In this document: piece after piece, positions 62,638-64,000 of the stretch
Layout: every line of letters starts with the position of its first letter
Numbering within the stretch: the first letter of the stretch is position 1
Source of the DNA: Bacteroidota bacterium
GTDB taxonomy: Bacteria; Bacteroidota; Bacteroidia; Chitinophagales; Saprospiraceae
Assembly: GCA_016124585.1 (NCBI GenBank)
Contig: WGNL01000005.1
Span: 62,001 to 126,000 of the forward strand
DNA: 64,000 nt
Direction of reading: 5' to 3'
Program-made: the position numbers and the translations under genes
Notes under the pieces: model-generated
Told to the model about the DNA's origin: nothing
What the model saw: the letters and a program-made list of their open reading frames with translations, nothing else
Databases searched by the model: none

Positions 62638-64000
62638 CTATTCCTCCCAAACCTTCAAAAAACGCCCATAAGCGGGCAGCGCAGTTTCGTCTCCCCTCGC
62701 TATCACATTGTAAGCGCCTGATTTCCAGTCATAAACCAGCACTGGCACGGCGTTGTTGCCCTTGTCCAATTGCAGTTTCATCGTGTGCACAGGACGGCCC
62801 AATTGGTCATAAAACTCCAAGGTCGTAGCCTGTTCCAAGGGCGAAAATATGTCCGCTGTGACCAGATAACTGGCGGGGCTAGGGTAGAAGCGGTCAAAGC
62901 TGAGCCGCAAGCGGTTTTCAGAGCGATAGATAGCTGTTCCGTTACTACTGCCAACGCTGTTGACATTTACATCCTGTTCAAGGTAGCAAATTTCACCCCA
63001 ACCATTGTCAATCAGCTTGATTTGCAAGTGATAGATGCCAGCGTTCAGGTTGTTGATGATTAATGGGTTGGTGCAGTCATCAAGACATTGGTAGGCCAAC
63101 GTCCAGTTTGGGTTGAAGACCTTGATTAGCACGTGTGGTGCTGAAAAATCACTGATGGCCAACTGGTTTGTGCCTGGCAAGATATTTATAGCGGCGCAGC
63201 CGACAGGTGGGGTAGTGCCACCGATTACATTTACAGGGGACATGACGATGTTGTTGCTCTCGTTGCTCTCAGACACGACATTGCTAGCATCGGCTACCAA
63301 CATGAATTGGTAGGTGCCAGTTGCGATGCTTGAAGGTAAGGCATAGCTGATGCTCTGTTGCGAAGCAATGCCGGGAGTATGGTTCAGACCGCTTACGTTA
63401 CCGATAACGATATCAGTCGCAGGACTGTAAACATTGTCCGTGGAAAGCACAAGTTTAAGGTCAAAATCTGTTGCAGGAGCTGTGCCGAGATTTATCAAAA
63501 AAGGATAAATATTGCCAGTCCCTCCGGCCTCGGCGGTGGTCGGGGAAGTGCCAGAAACCACAATGATTGAGAGGTCTGCCTGCGGGTCGGCAGGTTCCAC
63601 ACAGTTCATTGCCTCCACGAAAATAGCGTTGTTCTTTTCTGAAAGAAATACCAGTTCATCCCCCGATAGTGCAATCCGACGCACACTGCTGGCATCGGAA
63701 AGTTTGATATATTTTGTCCAAATGGTCGTTCCTCCCTGCGTTTTCACCACTTTCACCACATTTGTATTGATGTATACGCCACTAATCATTGATACATTGT
63801 AAGAAGCTGTGATGATGCTGCCGTCTGGGGCGTTCAGTTCCCAGTTGTGGTATCCTGAACCGAAGCCCATGGAAGATTGCAGTCCCGTACTGTAGAGGTG
63901 AGCTGTCACAAATTCGTTTTCGGTGAAATGACCTTCCCGGTAATACATGCTGTAACAAGCGCCTCGGTGGCAATAAAAAGTAAGCGATACCTTGACCATG
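62638..64000 (-). CDS. CARDB-domain T9SS protein, C-terminal part (cut by window edge)
   Basis: At least 453 residues are visible and the frame is open to the window edge, so the true start is outside; the ATG near 63999 is not taken as the start. A CARDB domain lies at about residues 140-255 (ADLSIIVVSGTSPTTAEAGG, VVSESNESNNIVMSP). A short beta module follows (INILPGTNQLAISDFSAPHV), then a type A T9SS domain with LSFDRFYPSPASYLVTADI, ending AYGRFLKVWEE, the same terminus as the neighbouring 1745-residue protein. Tandem duplication is likely. The ligand is unknown. Confidence 0.85.
   Translation of the reverse strand, partial: MVKVSLTFYCHRGACYSMYYREGHFTENEFVTAHLYSTGLQSSMGFGSGYHNWELNAPDGSIITASYNVSMISGVYINTNVVKVVKTQGGTTIWTKYIKLSDASSVRRIALSGDELVFLSEKNNAIFVEAMNCVEPADPQADLSIIVVSGTSPTTAEAGGTGNIYPFLINLGTAPATDFDLKLVLSTDNVYSPATDIVIGNVSGLNHTPGIASQQSISYALPSSIATGTYQFMLVADASNVVSESNESNNIVMSPVNVIGGTTPPVGCAAINILPGTNQLAISDFSAPHVLIKVFNPNWTLAYQCLDDCTNPLIINNLNAGIYHLQIKLIDNGWGEICYLEQDVNVNSVGSSNGTAIYRSENRLRLSFDRFYPSPASYLVTADIFSPLEQATTLEFYDQLGRPVHTMKLQLDKGNNAVPVLVYDWKSGAYNVIARGDETALPAYGRFLKVWEE

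Overview
The window comes from a Bacteroidota chromosome, most likely a Saprospiria-type environmental bacterium. This rests on several secreted proteins with type IX secretion (T9SS) C-terminal sorting domains of both type A and type B, SprB repeats, a DUF3822 gene beside rsmD, a hybrid two-component regulator with an AraC output domain, an OMP_b-brl-type TonB receptor, and many promoter-like TTTG / TAnnTTTG elements typical of the phylum. No rRNA, tRNA or CRISPR array was seen. There is no transposase and no phage block; one tail-collar-domain protein stands alone.

Layout. 1-282 is the N-terminal end of paaA (phenylacetyl-CoA epoxidase), which runs off the left edge. 859-3581 pairs an alpha-oxoamine-synthase-like PLP enzyme with a six-helix membrane histidine kinase. 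3603-6568 holds a DinB-like protein, a DUF6438-like lipoprotein, an EI24-like membrane protein and a DUF697-SHOCT protein. 6633-10534 is housekeeping: tsaD, bactofilin, a small membrane protein, DUF3822 and rsmD. 10692-16782 mixes secreted and single genes: a kelch/T9SS protein, a methyltransferase, a tail-collar protein, a glutathione peroxidase lipoprotein and an acidic T9SS protein. 17000-22305 holds an ABC-F ATPase with one degenerate nucleotide site, a small ferredoxin-fold-like protein, nagB, an orphan NarL-type regulator, a lipoprotein and a DUF6498-like membrane protein. 22584-29515 is signalling: a 1427-residue hybrid two-component sensor, then a convergent four-gene minus-strand operon with a HisKA_3 kinase and a LuxR-type regulator. 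30097-34807 holds two secreted paralogues flanking a TonB-type outer-membrane receptor. 34891-36651 is an orphan TPR histidine kinase.

The right half (36753-64000) is dominated by very large secreted adhesin- or enzyme-like proteins: an FG-GAP/ASPIC-UnbV/SprB protein, a 2276-residue M43-type metalloprotease with SprB repeats, a type B sorting-domain protein, and two related CARDB/T9SS proteins, one of them cut by the window edge. Embedded among them, at 51248-56937, is the most unusual locus. It encodes a 1655-residue protein joining an SLC12-like cation-chloride cotransporter to a long helical region and a C-terminal P-loop ATPase with a winged-helix-like tail. A small MscS-like channel is translationally coupled to it. 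The permease part is visibly more GC-rich than the rest, as if separate modules had been fused.

The candidate new systems are, in order: the cotransporter-ATPase-MscS pair; the oxoamine synthase plus six-helix kinase, a possible aminoketone or hydroxyketone signalling circuit; and the receptor flanked by two internally duplicated secreted proteins.
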